Source of the DNA: Pseudarthrobacter siccitolerans | GTDB taxonomy: Bacteria > Actinomycetota > Actinomycetes > Actinomycetales > Micrococcaceae | DNA length: 64,000 nucleotides | Reading direction: 5' to 3' | Assembly (NCBI RefSeq): GCF_030823375.1 | Contig: NZ_JAUSXB010000001.1 | Span: 2,418,001-2,482,000, forward strand | In this document: positions 62,531 through 64,000 of the stretch, piece by piece | Layout of the letters: each line of letters opens with the position of its first letter | Numbering within the stretch: the stretch's first letter is position 1 | Translations under genes and position numbers: made by a program | The notes under the pieces: model-generated | Told to the model about the DNA's origin: nothing | What the model saw: the letters and a program-made list of their open reading frames with translations, nothing else | The model's database searches: none

Positions 62531-63335
62531 TCCCCTGCCGGTCGCAACCGGCGGCTTCCTCCTGAAGGCCCGCACCTTTGAGTGCATGGGGACCGTCATC
62601 GGACTGACGCTGCCCGTCGGCTCTCCCACGGAAGGGCAGCCGCGGTTCGATGAGCTCACCGCCGCCACCGCCGTCGTCGAACGCCTGTTCCGGAACCTGG
62701 ACGAAAAATTCAGCCTTTACCGCCAGGATTCGGAAGCGGGCAGGCTGGCCCGCGGCGAACTGACGTTGCCGGCCGCCTCAGCCCAGCTGCGTGAGCGGTA
62801 TGCCGAGGCGCATGAATGGCGGCTGCGGACGGAGGGCGCCTTCACCCCTGAACGGCCCGACGGCGTGCTGGACCTTTCGGGGATCATCAAGGGTCACGCG
62901 ATCCGCGAGGCCGGAACCTCGCTCCTTGCCCTGGGGCGGCACGACTGGTGCCTCAATGCCGGTGGCGACGTGCTGGTCAGCGGCTCCCCACACCCCGGCA
63001 CTACCAAGCGGTGGAAGGCCGGTATCGTGGACCCCGCGGATCGCCGCACCCTGATTACTGGTTACGCACTGGGCGGCAAGAGCCGACACAGCGCAATCGC
63101 CACCTCCGGCTCCGTCGAACGCGGCGAGCACATCTGGAGGGTGGGAAGCGGCAGCGAATTTGTCCAAGTCAGCGTGGCTGCCGCGGACATAGTCACCGCG
63201 GATGTCCTGGCCACGGCGATCGTGGCCGGCGGAACACCCATGCTGAACCGCGCTACGGACAACTGGGATGTTGACGTCCTGGCCATTTGTGTGGACGGCT
63301 CCATGCTGGCCACTCCGGCTTTCCATCCCGCCTGA
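62514..63335 (+). CDS. apbE: FAD:protein FMN transferase (ApbE)
   Basis: 273 aa. Transfers FMN from FAD to a Thr in the SGAT-type motif of target proteins. Family segments: FECMGTVIGLTLPV (the usual MGT), FRNLDEKFSLYRQDSEAGRL, GVLDLSGIIKGHAIREAG, CLNAGGDVLVSG, KSRHSAIATSGSVERG and the metal/FAD region VSVAAADIVTADVLATAIVA (ADALAT-like). It has no signal peptide, so the mature site of action is uncertain; actinobacterial ApbE proteins without one are common. Last gene of a tightly overlapped three-gene operon. Confidence 0.92.
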   Translation: MQPTSNPLPVATGGFLLKARTFECMGTVIGLTLPVGSPTEGQPRFDELTAATAVVERLFRNLDEKFSLYRQDSEAGRLARGELTLPAASAQLRERYAEAHEWRLRTEGAFTPERPDGVLDLSGIIKGHAIREAGTSLLALGRHDWCLNAGGDVLVSGSPHPGTTKRWKAGIVDPADRRTLITGYALGGKSRHSAIATSGSVERGEHIWRVGSGSEFVQVSVAAADIVTADVLATAIVAGGTPMLNRATDNWDVDVLAICVDGSMLATPAFHPA

Positions 63336-63353
63336 CCTGGCTGCGGACGGAGG

Positions 63354-64000
63354 CTACAGCCGTGTGAACTGGGCGTACTTCGGCTGCAGGTTGTCCCCGG
63401 AGGACTTTCCGGTAACCCTACGGACAACCCACGGCCCGGCATACTCCCGGAACCAGCGGGCGTTCGCGCGGATGGCATCCAGTCCGCTCAGCTCGGGAAC
63501 GGGGGTCATGGGCGGGATGTCAATGGAATGGTCGTGTTCCAGGACGTCCAGCACACGCTTGGCCATATTCGCGTGCCCGGCGGCGGACATGTGCATCCGG
63601 TCCTGCGCCCACATGCCCCAGTCGTAGTATTCGCTGAACCGCCAGTAGTCCACCAGCAAGGCGCCGTGGTCTCCGGCAATGCCGCGGATCAGTTCGTTGT
63701 AGATGGCTGTGCGCCCGCGCATGGTGCTGAACACCTTCGAGCCGCGCGCGTCGAAGCCGGTAAACATCACCACGGTGGCACCGGTGGCGCGCAGTTTGGC
63801 GATGGCGTCGTCGTACTCCACCAGGAGGTCGTCAATGTCGATCCGGGGCCGGAGGATGTCGTTGGCTCCCGCGTAAATGCTCACCAGGGTGGGCTTAAGT
63901 TCGACGGCGGCGTCCACCTGCTCGGCCAGGATCCGGCGGAGTTTCCTTCCGCGGATGGCGAGGTTGGCGTAACCGAAGCCGGGATCGGAGGCGCCCAACT
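63354..64000 (-). CDS. SGNH/GDSL-family hydrolase, N-terminus outside window
   Basis: About 215 residues are visible. The block I GDS nucleophile motif lies beyond base 64000. Present are block II-like FGYANLAIRGRKLRRI (Gly), block III SIYAGANDILRP (GxND) and block V DRMHMSAAGHANMA (DxxH as D..H). The middle DARGSKVFSTMRGRTAIYNE is typical of actinobacterial SGNH esterases. A TTG at 63998 is not a real start. Convergent with apbE, 18 bases between stops. Confidence 0.88.
   Translation of the reverse strand, partial: LGASDPGFGYANLAIRGRKLRRILAEQVDAAVELKPTLVSIYAGANDILRPRIDIDDLLVEYDDAIAKLRATGATVVMFTGFDARGSKVFSTMRGRTAIYNELIRGIAGDHGALLVDYWRFSEYYDWGMWAQDRMHMSAAGHANMAKRVLDVLEHDHSIDIPPMTPVPELSGLDAIRANARWFREYAGPWVVRRVTGKSSGDNLQPKYAQFTRL

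Overview
The window looks like a high-GC actinobacterium of the Micrococcaceae, most likely Arthrobacter or Pseudarthrobacter. The evidence is the rRNA sequences and their leader elements, the protein families, LPxG-free actinobacterial lipoproteins, and frequent GTG/TTG starts. This is inference from sequence feel; no search was run.

Layout. 1-8 kb: the 3' part of katG, then on the minus strand a phosphoenolpyruvate synthase gene (ppsA) and its regulatory kinase/phosphorylase gene (ppsR), each broken by a small indel, and a secreted tannase/feruloyl-esterase-like gene. 8.3-13.9 kb: an accessory island littered with transposon scraps (N-terminal transposase fragment, IS21-like end remnants, a beheaded mobilisation-type gene). 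It carries an HTH regulator, a small secreted Cys protein and two translationally coupled Fe(II)/2-oxoglutarate oxygenases, one of which lacks the acidic iron ligand. 14-24.3 kb: a seven-gene minus-strand operon (ABC amino-acid importer, three flavin monooxygenases, DUF1684 protein) divergent from an FAD/NAD(P) protein and a GNAT acetyltransferase. In outline this resembles the Bacillus yxe/ytm loci for S-modified cysteine use. 24.4-33 kb: HerA-like ATPase, membrane-anchored protein, DUF559 nuclease-like protein, thioredoxin-NHL protein, CopD-CtaG fusion and HU.

33.4-59.1 kb: three complete rRNA operons (16S-23S-5S), all on the minus strand within 26 kb. The first two lie in near-identical 6.1 kb blocks separated by 1.8 kb that holds a nucleotidyltransferase gene. 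Between the second and third are a frameshifted lacZ, its LacI regulator with a perfect palindromic operator candidate, and an IS3-family element inserted in an array of about 32-bp repeats. Related repeats lie downstream of every rRNA operon here.

59.5-64 kb: a zinc-ligand-free ribosomal protein operon (rpmB-rpmG-rpsN), a ferric-reductase/FMN-binding/ApbE flavinylation cassette, and a partial SGNH hydrolase. Several broken genes (ppsA, lacZ) are each one base short in an A/T run, so base-calling error must be weighed against real decay.
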